Positions 7,241 through 16,666 of a DNA stretch of 64,000 bases are shown here, piece by piece. Where the stretch lies: the NCBI GenBank assembly GCA_963667815.1, contig OY764021.1; one strand, 5' to 3'. The translations under genes and the position numbers were made by a program. Within the stretch, counting starts at the first letter, position 1, and every line of letters begins with the position of its first letter. The notes below the pieces were generated by a model. That model searched no databases. It was not told the DNA's origin and worked only from the letters and a program-made list of their open reading frames with translations. The DNA is from Saccharicrinis sp963667815 (GTDB lineage Bacteria > Bacteroidota > Bacteroidia > Bacteroidales > Marinilabiliaceae).

Positions 7241-10111
7241 ATGGATAGTAAAAAGACTAAACAAAAAAGCACAAACGAAGGAGCATTTGTAGAAGAAGGA
7301 GCTGTATCTGTAATGGGTGCACGAGTGCATAATCTACAAAATATAGATATAGAATTTCCTCGAAATAAGCTTGTTGTAATTACCGGATTAAGTGGGAGTG
7401 GAAAATCTTCACTTGCATTTGATACTATTTATGCCGAAGGTCAGAGAAGGTATATTGAAACGTTTTCTGCCTATGCCCGCCAGTTTTTGGGAAATATGGA
7501 ACGACCAGAAGTAGATAAGATTACGGGTCTTAGTCCAGTTATTTCCATAGAACAAAAAACAACCAATAAAAATCCACGTTCAACGGTTGGAACAATAACC
7601 GAGATATACGATTTTCTACGACTTTTATTTGCCCGTGCATCAGATGCCTATTCGTATAACACGGGAGAAAAGATGGTGAAATACACTACGGAAAAGATCT
7701 TATCCTTAATCCAAAGTAATTTTGATGGTAAAAAAGTAATGATTTTGGCTCCCTTGGTGCATAACAGAAAAGGGCATTATAAAGAATTGTTTGAGCAAAT
7801 TAGAAAAAAAGGTTATTTACATGCACGTGTGGATGGAGAAGTAATAGAACTTGGTCATGGATTTAAAGTAGATCGATATAAAAACCATAGTATTGAAATG
7901 GTAATTGATCGAATAAAAGTTTCAGGTAAAGATACCAAGAGATTATCTGAATCTTTAGCTTTGGCTATGAAAAATGGTAAGGGTATTATGATGATATTGG
8001 ATGCAGGAACCCAGGATGCCAAGTTTTATTCACAAAAATTAATGTGTCCAACAACAGGTATTTCATACAATGAACCTGCTCCACATTCATTTTCATTTAA
8101 CTCACCTCAAGGAGCATGTAATAAATGTAAAGGATTAGGCTCAATCGATAACGTTGATATTGAAAAAGTAATACCGGACGATTCCGTTTCCATTCATTCG
8201 GGAGGTATTGCCCCTTTAGGTAAATTTAAAAATACTTTAATTTTTTGGCAGCTGGAAGCTATTGCTGAAAAGCATGACTTTACATTAAAAGCTCCAATAA
8301 AAGATATTCCAGAAGAAGCGTTAGATACGATACTTCATGGATCCAGTGAACCCATTACATTAAAGAATACACCACTTGGAACCAGCTCCAATTACTTTAT
8401 TAGCTTTGATGGTGTTATTAAATATATTCTACAACAGCAGAGTAACGATACTTCACAAAAGGCCAAAAAATGGGCCATGCAATTTGTTACCAATGTAACT
8501 TGTCCGGAATGTAATGGACAACGTCTGAATAAGGAGGCATTGCATTTTAAACTAAGTGATAAAAATATAGCAGATTTATCTAATATGGATTTGAGTCTGT
8601 TGGCAGAGTGGTTTTCAGATATTGAAAAACATATGAGTGATAAGCAGAAAGCTATTGCGACTGAGGTTTTAAAAGAAATCAGAAGCCGTTTAGGCTTTTT
8701 GTTGGATGTAGGATTAGGTTACTTGTCATTGGATCGAAGTGCCATGACTTTATCAGGAGGAGAGAGTCAAAGAATCAGATTGGCTACTCAGATTGGTTCT
8801 CAATTGGTTAATGTTCTGTATATTTTAGATGAACCAAGCATTGGTTTGCATCAGCGAGATAATCATAAATTAATTCATTCGTTACAACAATTAAGGGATA
8901 CCGGTAATACGATATTAGTTGTAGAGCATGATAAAGATATGATGCTACAGTCTGATTATTTAATTGATATGGGGCCTTTTGCAGGTAGACATGGAGGAGA
9001 AGTAGTGGCTCATGGTACGCCATTGCAAGTAATTCAGGAAAATACCCTCACTGCAGATTATTTGAATAACAAAAAGAAAATTGTAGTTCCGGAGGTTCGA
9101 AGAAAAGGAAATGGCAAAAAGTTAGTTTTGCATGAAGCTTCAGGTAATAATCTGAAAAAAGTTACAGCAACTTTTCCATTGGGAGAATTAATCTGTATTA
9201 CCGGAGTTTCTGGTAGTGGAAAATCAACACTGATAAATGAAACGTTATATCCAATTCTAAATCAACATGTCTATGGAGCAGTAAAAGATCCGTTACCATA
9301 TAAAAAGATTGATGGTTTAAAACATGTGGATAAGGTGGTAGATGTAGATCAATCTCCACTTGGTAGAACACCTCGATCTAATCCAGCAACTTATACTAAG
9401 GTATTTGATGAAATTCGTAAGCTTTTTACAGGACTACCAGAATCTAAAATACGAAACTATAAACCCGGACGTTTTTCATTTAACATGGCCGGGGGCCGGT
9501 GTGAGACCTGTAAAGGTGGAGGTGTTCAGGTTATTGAAATGAATTTTTTACCTGATGTTATGGTTGATTGTCCGGAGTGTCATGGTAAAAGATATAACAG
9601 AGAAACGCTGGAGGTTCGATACAAGGGAAAATCCATAAGTGATGTGTTGGACATGACCATTAATCAGGCGGTTACGTTTTTTGAAAGTATCCCCAAAATA
9701 GCACATAAATTAAAAGTTTTGCAAGAGGTTGGTTTAGGGTACATTACTTTAGGACAACCATCTACAACACTTTCAGGAGGTGAATCACAACGTGTTAAAC
9801 TGGCAAGTGAACTGGCCAAAAAAGATACAGGTAAAACCATATATATTTTAGATGAACCCACTACAGGTTTGCATTTTGAAGATATAAGGGTGTTGCTTGA
9901 TGTATTAAATCGATTGGTAGATAAAGGAAATACGGTTATCGTAATTGAGCATAATCTGGATGTTATTAAAGTAGCCGATTATATTATTGACATCGGTAAA
10001 GAAGGTGGGAGATTTGGGGGAGAGATTCTTTGTGAAGGCACTCCTGAAGAAGTTGTGAAGAACAAAGAAAGCTTTACCGCAAAATATTTAAAAGAAGAGT
10101 TGGAGGGATAA
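7241..10111 (+). CDS. uvrA: excinuclease ABC subunit A
   Basis: DNA damage recognition ATPase of nucleotide excision repair; dimerises and loads UvrB. 956 residues, about family length. Two ABC ATPase modules are seen: Walker A GLSGSGKSS near residue 50 and GVSGSGKST near 654, each with an LSGGESQR signature and an ILDEP Walker B. The second zinc module is complete (CETCKGGG near 753 and CPECHGKR near 777). In the first, the site matching CxxC near residue 268 reads CPTTG, so one ligand is missing although ACNKCKGLG follows. The N-terminal 20 residues are a polar extension. Cytosolic, constitutive housekeeping role expected. Confidence 0.97.
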   Translation: MDSKKTKQKSTNEGAFVEEGAVSVMGARVHNLQNIDIEFPRNKLVVITGLSGSGKSSLAFDTIYAEGQRRYIETFSAYARQFLGNMERPEVDKITGLSPVISIEQKTTNKNPRSTVGTITEIYDFLRLLFARASDAYSYNTGEKMVKYTTEKILSLIQSNFDGKKVMILAPLVHNRKGHYKELFEQIRKKGYLHARVDGEVIELGHGFKVDRYKNHSIEMVIDRIKVSGKDTKRLSESLALAMKNGKGIMMILDAGTQDAKFYSQKLMCPTTGISYNEPAPHSFSFNSPQGACNKCKGLGSIDNVDIEKVIPDDSVSIHSGGIAPLGKFKNTLIFWQLEAIAEKHDFTLKAPIKDIPEEALDTILHGSSEPITLKNTPLGTSSNYFISFDGVIKYILQQQSNDTSQKAKKWAMQFVTNVTCPECNGQRLNKEALHFKLSDKNIADLSNMDLSLLAEWFSDIEKHMSDKQKAIATEVLKEIRSRLGFLLDVGLGYLSLDRSAMTLSGGESQRIRLATQIGSQLVNVLYILDEPSIGLHQRDNHKLIHSLQQLRDTGNTILVVEHDKDMMLQSDYLIDMGPFAGRHGGEVVAHGTPLQVIQENTLTADYLNNKKKIVVPEVRRKGNGKKLVLHEASGNNLKKVTATFPLGELICITGVSGSGKSTLINETLYPILNQHVYGAVKDPLPYKKIDGLKHVDKVVDVDQSPLGRTPRSNPATYTKVFDEIRKLFTGLPESKIRNYKPGRFSFNMAGGRCETCKGGGVQVIEMNFLPDVMVDCPECHGKRYNRETLEVRYKGKSISDVLDMTINQAVTFFESIPKIAHKLKVLQEVGLGYITLGQPSTTLSGGESQRVKLASELAKKDTGKTIYILDEPTTGLHFEDIRVLLDVLNRLVDKGNTVIVIEHNLDVIKVADYIIDIGKEGGRFGGEILCEGTPEEVVKNKESFTAKYLKEELEG

Positions 10112-10189
10112 ATGTATTTTTGATATAATTCAGTTTTTGTTTATAATAAATTTACTTACTTAGTGAGACTATATTAACAAAACTGAATT

Positions 10190-11854
10190 ATGGGACAAAA
10201 GGTGAAAATTAAATGCATCAATAATAATACATATACTAAATATTCAAGAGGAATTACATTAAGGGAAATTGCAGAGGATCAGAATATAAAGTTACGGAGT
10301 AAAGTGCTTGGAGCCTTGGTAAATAATAAATTAGAAAAACTTCCTTTTGAAGTTTTTAATCCTTTAACTGTTGAATTTATTGATATCACAAATCCTGATG
10401 GAATGCGAATGTATATCAGGAGTCTTTCATTTTTGTTATATCATGCTGTTGAAAATATTTTACCTGGAGTAAAGTTAAGGGTAGAGCACTCTGTTTCGAA
10501 AGGAGTGTATTGTGAACTTCAGGGAATAGAGGAAGTTACAGTTGAAAAGGTTGCTGAAATTACAGAGTACATGCGTAATATGGTTCAGCAGGATTTGCCC
10601 TTTGTTCATTATAAAAAGGAAACTGAAAAGGTGATTAAACTGTTTAATAAAAATGGTTTTGTCGATAAAGTAGGTTTATTAGAAAGTAGAGGAGAGTCTT
10701 ATTCGTCCTATTACCAGCTAGGTGATTCTATAGGTTCATTTTATGGATATTTAGTGCCTTCAACAGGTTATCTGGAAGTATTTGATGTTAATAAATATTA
10801 TAATGGGATTTTGTTGCAGATTCCAAAACGTTTTGAACCAGAGGTTGTTGAAGATTTAGTGATCCAAAATAAAATGTTTGAAATATTCCAGGAGTATAGT
10901 AATTGGAATAAGGTGTTGGATGTGACTAATATAAATGATCTTAATGAATTAGAGCAAACCAATGGTACAGAACAATTAATTAAAGTTTCTGAAGCATTAC
11001 ACGAAAAAAAGATCGCTCAAATAGCCGATCAAATAACTGCACAACGTGATCGCGTAAAAATTATTCTTATCAGTGGTCCATCCTCAAGTGGTAAAACAAC
11101 CTTTAGTAAAAGGTTAGCTATTCAGTTGTTGGTTTCTGGTTTATACCCCAAAACCATTTCGTTAGATGATTATTTTGTAGATAGAGAAGATACACCAAAA
11201 GACGAAAATGGAGATTATGATTTTGAAGCATTAGAGGCTTTGGATGTAGAGCAGTTTAATCAGGACTTAAGTCGTTTATTAAAAGGTGAAGAGGTTGAAA
11301 TTCCTAAATTTTCCTTTGAAAAAGGAAAGCGATTCTATGATGGTTCAAAGATGCAGCTTGAGCATAATCAGATTTTAGTAATTGAAGGAATTCATGGTTT
11401 AAATCCTAAGTTAACACACACTATTCATGATAGCTTTAAATTTAAAATCTATGCTTCAGCTCTTACGGCCATTAATATTGATGATCATAACAGAATACCA
11501 ACCACAGATAACCGATTAATCAGAAGAATTGTAAGAGATTACAGGTATCGGAATTACTCAGCTGAAGAAACCATTTCAAGATGGCAAAGTGTTCGAAGGG
11601 GAGAAGATAAACATATATTTCCTTATCAGGAAGAAGCAGATGTAATGTTTAATACGGCTCTTTTGTATGAATTTGCTGTGCTTAAACATTATGCAGAACC
11701 TATTTTATTAGAGGTTAAAAATATTAAACCTGAATATGCTGAGGCTACCAGATTGTTATATTTCTTTAGTTATTTTAAACACATTAAGGATATTAATATT
11801 CCTCCAACGTCTATAATTAGGGAATTTTTTGGAGGAAGTAGTTTTAATTACTAG
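10190..11854 (+). CDS. nucleoside kinase with TGS and ThrRS-like domains
   Basis: Fusion of an N-terminal TGS domain (about residues 1-65, ITLREIAEDQN), a threonyl-tRNA-synthetase-like second domain (about 70-230), and a uridine kinase/phosphoribulokinase domain (about 285-500) with Walker A GPSSSGKTT at 296-304, followed by SLDDYFVDREDTP and EGIHGLNP. Family knowledge: such proteins are annotated as nucleoside (uridine/cytidine) kinases of pyrimidine salvage; the TGS-type region probably binds nucleotide or RNA. 554 residues, intact. It stands alone between uvrA and the kinase gene, 78 bp after uvrA. Substrate preference cannot be read from sequence. Confidence 0.9.
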   Translation: MGQKVKIKCINNNTYTKYSRGITLREIAEDQNIKLRSKVLGALVNNKLEKLPFEVFNPLTVEFIDITNPDGMRMYIRSLSFLLYHAVENILPGVKLRVEHSVSKGVYCELQGIEEVTVEKVAEITEYMRNMVQQDLPFVHYKKETEKVIKLFNKNGFVDKVGLLESRGESYSSYYQLGDSIGSFYGYLVPSTGYLEVFDVNKYYNGILLQIPKRFEPEVVEDLVIQNKMFEIFQEYSNWNKVLDVTNINDLNELEQTNGTEQLIKVSEALHEKKIAQIADQITAQRDRVKIILISGPSSSGKTTFSKRLAIQLLVSGLYPKTISLDDYFVDREDTPKDENGDYDFEALEALDVEQFNQDLSRLLKGEEVEIPKFSFEKGKRFYDGSKMQLEHNQILVIEGIHGLNPKLTHTIHDSFKFKIYASALTAINIDDHNRIPTTDNRLIRRIVRDYRYRNYSAEETISRWQSVRRGEDKHIFPYQEEADVMFNTALLYEFAVLKHYAEPILLEVKNIKPEYAEATRLLYFFSYFKHIKDINIPPTSIIREFFGGSSFNY

Positions 11855-11964
11855 TAGATTAATACTTACGGGTGATCTGTTTGTTTTTAAAAATCCTAAA
11901 TTCAAATAAGATATAGTAACAATTTTTCTTATATTACTGTAAAAATTGTGCGGTGTCTAGAATA

Positions 11965-13845
11965 ATGTTAAGGATATATTATGTAGTAGGGATTGTTTTA
12001 TTTTTCTTTTGTACAGACATGAATAGCGCTGTACCAAAGGATCATAAAAAAATCCTTATTATTAATTCATATCATATCGGGTATTCCTGGACTGATAATG
12101 TAACAGAAGGTATTCAAACAAAGTTTGATTCAGCCAAGAACATAGACTATTTTATTGAGTTTATGGATACCAAACGTTTTTTTTCTGGAAATACTTTCAA
12201 TTTATTTTATGCTTACCTGAAATCTAAATATCAAAATGTAGATTTTGATGTTATCATGGCATTGGATAATAATGCTGTGGACTTTTATCTCTCACATCAG
12301 GACTCTTCAATCTTTAAAAATAAAGCATTTGTATTTGGAGGAATTTCAGATACCAAACCATATCCATTTGAACGCATGGGGGCCTATGGAGTTGTGGAAC
12401 TTAGGAGCTTGCCACTTTTATTTTACTCTATGCATCGCTTTTTTCCTAAGAGAGATAATGTCATTGTATATCTTGATAGTACTTCTACTTCATTGACTTA
12501 CAAGTCAATTATTAAAAGATATGAAGAGGAGCATAAAGTTCCTCACTTTACCATTGTTGAAGATGTTCCAAATGATTCAATAAAATATCATTTAAAGACT
12601 TTACCTCCTAATGTTATGGTTTATTTATTTGATTTGAATTATGATAATGATAAGTACCGTCCATATGATCTGTATTTGAGTGAGTTAGATGAATCTAATA
12701 AAATACCGTTTTTTTCGAGTAAGTTTGATGATATTAGAGGCATTGTTGGGGGAGAGATGATTAGTGGTCAGGAGCACGGCGAAATCGTAGCACAACTTAC
12801 AATTGATGTTATTAATAAAAAGTATATTCCCAACCGTATTATTTATCCAGAACCCATTCTTTATTTTAATGCAAAGCAACTCAAAAGGTTTAAGATAGAA
12901 GAAGCACTATTACCCAGAAATTCACAAGTAATTAATGAGGATAGGTCATTCTTTAAAATATATGGTGAAATTTTTCTTGTAAATGCCATTCTTATTTTAT
13001 TTGTTCTTCTAGTGGTTGCAACCTTAATTAAAAGCAATCAAAAGCTGAGGAAATTTAAAGTTATTTTGGAAGATGCAAAAAATAAGGCGTTGCAGTCAGA
13101 GGCCGTAAAAACTGCCTTAATAGCCAATATTTCGCATGAACTACGTACTCCTTTAAATTCAATTATTGGTTTTACAGATGTGTTGGCTGATTCAAATAAA
13201 GATGAAGAATTATCAGACTATATTAAATATGTTAATGATAGTTCGAGACTCTTAGAGAATTTAGTAAACGAATTGTTGGATTTATCTTTGATTGATTCTA
13301 ATGAATTAAAACTAAATTTTAGTGAAGTTTATTTGCCTGAACTATTAGATCATTTGGTACAGCAGAATGCTATTCAAATTGATCATCAACGGAAGCCAAA
13401 GTTGGGAATAAGAGCCAGTAATGCTGAAAATGAACCACAATCTATTTATACCGATAAGTTAAGGTTAAGACAGATATTGCAAAATTTAATTAGCAATTCG
13501 ATAAAGTATTCATTTTCAGGAACCATTTCAGTAGGTTATCATTTGTTGACACAAGATGAAGTTAAGGAGAGAATTCCATTTAATGCAAACTTAAATCATG
13601 ATTATTATTTTCTGTTTTTTGTGAAAGACTATGGAATAGGAATTCCTAAGGATTTAAGAAGTTTTGTTTTTGAACGTTTTCGTAGAATTGATCAATTATA
13701 TGATGGACAACATGGAGGTGTTGGTTTAGGTTTAAGTATCTCAAAATCTATTGTTCAGATTATGGGCGGAGATATGTGGTTTACCAGTATAGAGAAAAAA
13801 GGGTCTACCTTCTATTTTACTATTCCACATATTAATAAAATGTAG
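11965..13845 (+). CDS. sensor histidine kinase with periplasmic binding-protein-like sensor
   Basis: Membrane sensor kinase. The ATG at 11965 gives MLRIYYVVGIVLFFFC as export signal; a GTG at 11953 would add four residues. A periplasmic region of about 300 residues (KILIINSYHIGYSWTDNVTEG...) resembles ABC-transporter substrate-binding-like sensor domains. One TM helix follows (ILILFVLLVVATLI), then HisKA with phospho-acceptor His391 in ISHELRTPLNSIIGF, and HATPase_c with N box (LISNSIKYS), DYGIGIP and GVGLGLSIS. No receiver domain is attached and no response regulator is adjacent, so the partner is elsewhere. The ligand is unknown. A weak 8-bp inverted repeat (11920-11948) precedes the start. 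Confidence 0.88.
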   Translation: MLRIYYVVGIVLFFFCTDMNSAVPKDHKKILIINSYHIGYSWTDNVTEGIQTKFDSAKNIDYFIEFMDTKRFFSGNTFNLFYAYLKSKYQNVDFDVIMALDNNAVDFYLSHQDSSIFKNKAFVFGGISDTKPYPFERMGAYGVVELRSLPLLFYSMHRFFPKRDNVIVYLDSTSTSLTYKSIIKRYEEEHKVPHFTIVEDVPNDSIKYHLKTLPPNVMVYLFDLNYDNDKYRPYDLYLSELDESNKIPFFSSKFDDIRGIVGGEMISGQEHGEIVAQLTIDVINKKYIPNRIIYPEPILYFNAKQLKRFKIEEALLPRNSQVINEDRSFFKIYGEIFLVNAILILFVLLVVATLIKSNQKLRKFKVILEDAKNKALQSEAVKTALIANISHELRTPLNSIIGFTDVLADSNKDEELSDYIKYVNDSSRLLENLVNELLDLSLIDSNELKLNFSEVYLPELLDHLVQQNAIQIDHQRKPKLGIRASNAENEPQSIYTDKLRLRQILQNLISNSIKYSFSGTISVGYHLLTQDEVKERIPFNANLNHDYYFLFFVKDYGIGIPKDLRSFVFERFRRIDQLYDGQHGGVGLGLSISKSIVQIMGGDMWFTSIEKKGSTFYFTIPHINKM

Positions 13846-13885
13846 CACATTACTTTGGGTATTTTTTATAATAGTATATTTTACT

Positions 13886-13932
13886 AACAAAAATAGTTGA
13901 ATCCTCATTAAACTGACTATTTTTGTTTTTTG
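13886..13932 (+). terminator. intrinsic terminator after histidine kinase
   Basis: 12-bp stem aacaaaaatagt / actatttttgtt with an 18-nt loop and T-run between the kinase and exonuclease genes. Confidence 0.65.
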
Positions 13933-13953
13933 TAAAATCTATAATCCCTGAAA

Positions 13954-14661
13954 ATGAACGACTACATTCTTTTTTTAGACACAGAAACTTCTGATAAACC
14001 TAAATATTGGAATGCACCTACTGATGAGGTGGATCATTGGCCATATATTTTACAAATAGCATGGACGATTTGTAAAAAGTCTGGAGAGACTATTTTAACT
14101 CATGATTTTTATATCAATCCGGGAGATATAGAAATGAGTGTAGAGTCAATGCGTGTGCATGGAATTACACTTGATTATCTTAAAAAAAATGGTATCAAAC
14201 GTGAAGAAGTGTTACAACAATTAAGTGATGATCTAAATAAATATAATCCACTTGTTGTAGGCCATTTTCTCAAGTTTGATATTAAAATGATAGAGGTTGG
14301 ATTTAACAGAGCAGGAATAAAACAAAGCTTTATGAACAGAGCCAGGTTTTGTACTATGTTTTTTACTCGTAGTGTTTTCCCTGGGGCAAGTTCCAGATTA
14401 TTAAGGCTTAATGAATTGTATAAATCTCTTTTTGGAGAGGAGTTTAAAAATCAGCATAACGCATTGTATGATGCTTTAGCTGCTAAAGATTGCTTTTTTG
14501 AATTATTGCATAAAGGACAAATCAAGGATAAAGAATTTATTAAGCAGGCAAATTACTTTAAAGAAAATAGAAATTCAGGCCTGTTAAAAAAAGTTGTTAT
14601 CCCCTCTATTATCCTTGTAATTATCATATTTGTACTTTATTTATTGCTTGTATCAATCTGA
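13954..14661 (+). CDS. membrane-anchored DEDDh 3'-5' exonuclease (DnaQ-like)
   Basis: RNase T/DnaQ-superfamily exonuclease. Catalytic residues are visible: Asp9 and Glu11 in FLDTETSD, Asp109 in HFLKFDI, and His168/Asp173 in HNALYD, which makes it a DEDDh enzyme. Unlike DNA polymerase III epsilon it ends with a hydrophobic helix (VIPSIILVIIIFVLYLLLVSI, split here: VIPSIILVII then IFVLYLLLVS), predicting a tail anchor with the nuclease in the cytosol. It lies 24 bp before the DUF294 gene, so the two form an operon. Substrate (DNA, RNA or nucleotide) is unknown. Confidence 0.85.
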   Translation: MNDYILFLDTETSDKPKYWNAPTDEVDHWPYILQIAWTICKKSGETILTHDFYINPGDIEMSVESMRVHGITLDYLKKNGIKREEVLQQLSDDLNKYNPLVVGHFLKFDIKMIEVGFNRAGIKQSFMNRARFCTMFFTRSVFPGASSRLLRLNELYKSLFGEEFKNQHNALYDALAAKDCFFELLHKGQIKDKEFIKQANYFKENRNSGLLKKVVIPSIILVIIIFVLYLLLVSI

Positions 14662-14685
14662 TAATAATTTTATTTTTTACTTAAG

Positions 14686-16584
14686 ATGGTAAACAGGAAA
14701 GAATTTCTTAAAAATATTTCTCCATTCAACATTCTTCCGGATACGGTATTGGATGAAGTTTCAAATATGATGAAACATATGGTTTTTAAGAGTAAAGAAA
14801 CTGTTTATACACAAGATAAAACACCATTAAATACAATTGATATCATTGTAAAAGGTGCCTACAATGCCTACTTTTATGATTCCAATAATGAAATTCGTTT
14901 AGAAGAGCTGTATGCCATAGGAGATATTTATGGAGGAAGTTCCGTACTATTAAATAAGCACAATTCTATACGAACTGTAGTATCTAAACCCGATACTGAG
15001 ATTCTGAGTTTAGATAAAGATGAATTCAAGGCACTTTGCCGAAGTTATAATAAGTTCTTTCAGCATTTTACAATTCAGTTTGGTAATAAAATGCTTAACG
15101 ATGAGTACGCACACTTTGTAAAGCGAAACACTACGTTTGAAGAGAACTTTATGGATGCTGATATTATTTTTACCAGAAAAATTAGCTCTATTACACCTCG
15201 ATTGTTAGTTACTTGTAGCACGGGAACTCCAATTAGTGAAGTTGCAGCATTAATGTCGTCTAAGCAGGTTAATTGTGTTTATATAAAAGAGGGAGATGAG
15301 TTAATCGCATTTGTTTCAAAAGATATCTTAATAAAGGAGGCATTAGCATCTGGTAAAAAAGTGGATACTCCAGTAATCGAAGTAGCGCATAAGGATATTA
15401 TTTGTATACAAAAGGAAGCATTAGTTTATGAAGCCTTACTCGCACTATATCCCTCTAAACAAGAATATATCCTGGTTAAAGATGGAACAGAAAGTCTGGG
15501 ATATTTAAGTCGCTACCGGTTATTAACAGAACATGCGCAATCGCCACTTGTGTTTATTCAATCAGTAAAATTATCCAATACCATACTAGATCTTAAAGAA
15601 AAATGGTCCAGAGTTCCTGAAATGATCTCGTTAATGATTGGTAGAGGTGTTCATGCTGAAATTGTTAACCGAATTGTAACCACAATTGCAGATGAAATAT
15701 TACTTAGAATAATTGACGGAGTACAAAAAGAAATGGGGCCTGCACCAGCTAAATACTGTTTTATGGTAATTGGTAGCGAGGCGCGTCAAGAGCAAACTTT
15801 GGCAACAGATCAGGATAATGCCATTATATATGAAGATAAGGCAAATGAGCAACGAGAGTTAGTTCGTACATATTTTCTTGAGTTTGCAGACCGAATATCT
15901 ACTCGATTAAATGATGTTGGTTTTAAGTTTTGTACTGGAGGATTTATGGCCAAAAATCCGAAATGGTGTCACTCTCTTTCTCACTGGAAAAGAAATTACG
16001 ACATGTGGATTAATGAAGCAGCTCCTGATACTGTGACAAAGTTTTCTACATTTTTTGACTGTCGTTTTGTTTATGGAGAAAAAGACCTCTTTGATGAACT
16101 TTATAATCATATGATTAATTGTATTGATAAAACGTCGTCAAAGTTCTTAATGAATCTGGTTACAAATGCTTTGCGTTACGAGGCTCCGCTTACCCTATTT
16201 AATAATATTAAAACTTTCTCTAAGGATGAACGCAAAGTATTTAATATTAAAAAAGCCATGAACCCAATTGTGGACATGATGCGTATGTACTCGTTGAAAA
16301 ATAAAATAATGATTGCAAATACGGGTAATAGAATGAACGCTCTTTCAGAGGCCGGACACATTAATGAGGTAAAATATAAAGAAGTTCGACATGCCTACTA
16401 TTATTTAATGGGAGTAAGGTTAAAAAGTCAATCTTCTGAAATATTAAATGAATTTAGAGAAGCTACAAATTTTATTGAACCAAAGAAACTCACACAAGTA
16501 GAGCAAGCTACTTTGAAAGAGATTTTTAAGTTTATCAAAGATCTTCAGTGGGGCATTAAGATGAGTTTTAATAAGCAAGGTTAG
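14686..16584 (+). CDS. cNMP-binding / CBS / DUF294 nucleotidyltransferase-like protein
   Basis: 632-residue signalling-type protein. Domains in order: Crp-like cyclic-nucleotide-binding fold (about 1-140), paired CBS domains (about 150-285), DUF294 GlnD-like nucleotidyltransferase (about 310-450) with the motif GSEARQEQTLATDQDNAI, and DUF294_C (about 480-620). Known of the family: a GlnD-related nucleotidyltransferase core with ligand-sensing CBS/cNMP modules; no target is established. Operon with the exonuclease, which suggests a joint function. Similar genes near acetate/solute symporters are recalled from other bacteria, but no symporter is here. Confidence 0.88.
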   Translation: MVNRKEFLKNISPFNILPDTVLDEVSNMMKHMVFKSKETVYTQDKTPLNTIDIIVKGAYNAYFYDSNNEIRLEELYAIGDIYGGSSVLLNKHNSIRTVVSKPDTEILSLDKDEFKALCRSYNKFFQHFTIQFGNKMLNDEYAHFVKRNTTFEENFMDADIIFTRKISSITPRLLVTCSTGTPISEVAALMSSKQVNCVYIKEGDELIAFVSKDILIKEALASGKKVDTPVIEVAHKDIICIQKEALVYEALLALYPSKQEYILVKDGTESLGYLSRYRLLTEHAQSPLVFIQSVKLSNTILDLKEKWSRVPEMISLMIGRGVHAEIVNRIVTTIADEILLRIIDGVQKEMGPAPAKYCFMVIGSEARQEQTLATDQDNAIIYEDKANEQRELVRTYFLEFADRISTRLNDVGFKFCTGGFMAKNPKWCHSLSHWKRNYDMWINEAAPDTVTKFSTFFDCRFVYGEKDLFDELYNHMINCIDKTSSKFLMNLVTNALRYEAPLTLFNNIKTFSKDERKVFNIKKAMNPIVDMMRMYSLKNKIMIANTGNRMNALSEAGHINEVKYKEVRHAYYYLMGVRLKSQSSEILNEFREATNFIEPKKLTQVEQATLKEIFKFIKDLQWGIKMSFNKQG

Positions 16585-16599
16585 CAATAAAAGATAATA

Positions 16600-16642
16600 A
16601 ATAAGAAGAGGATGATCATAATTGATGCATCCTCTTCTTATT
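16600..16642. terminator. bidirectional terminator between DUF294 gene and lpdA
   Basis: About 14-bp stem ataagaagaggatg / catcctcttctta flanked by A/T runs on both sides, between convergent genes. Confidence 0.85.
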
Positions 16643-16666
16643 TTAGTTTAAATTCTTACAATGAAT

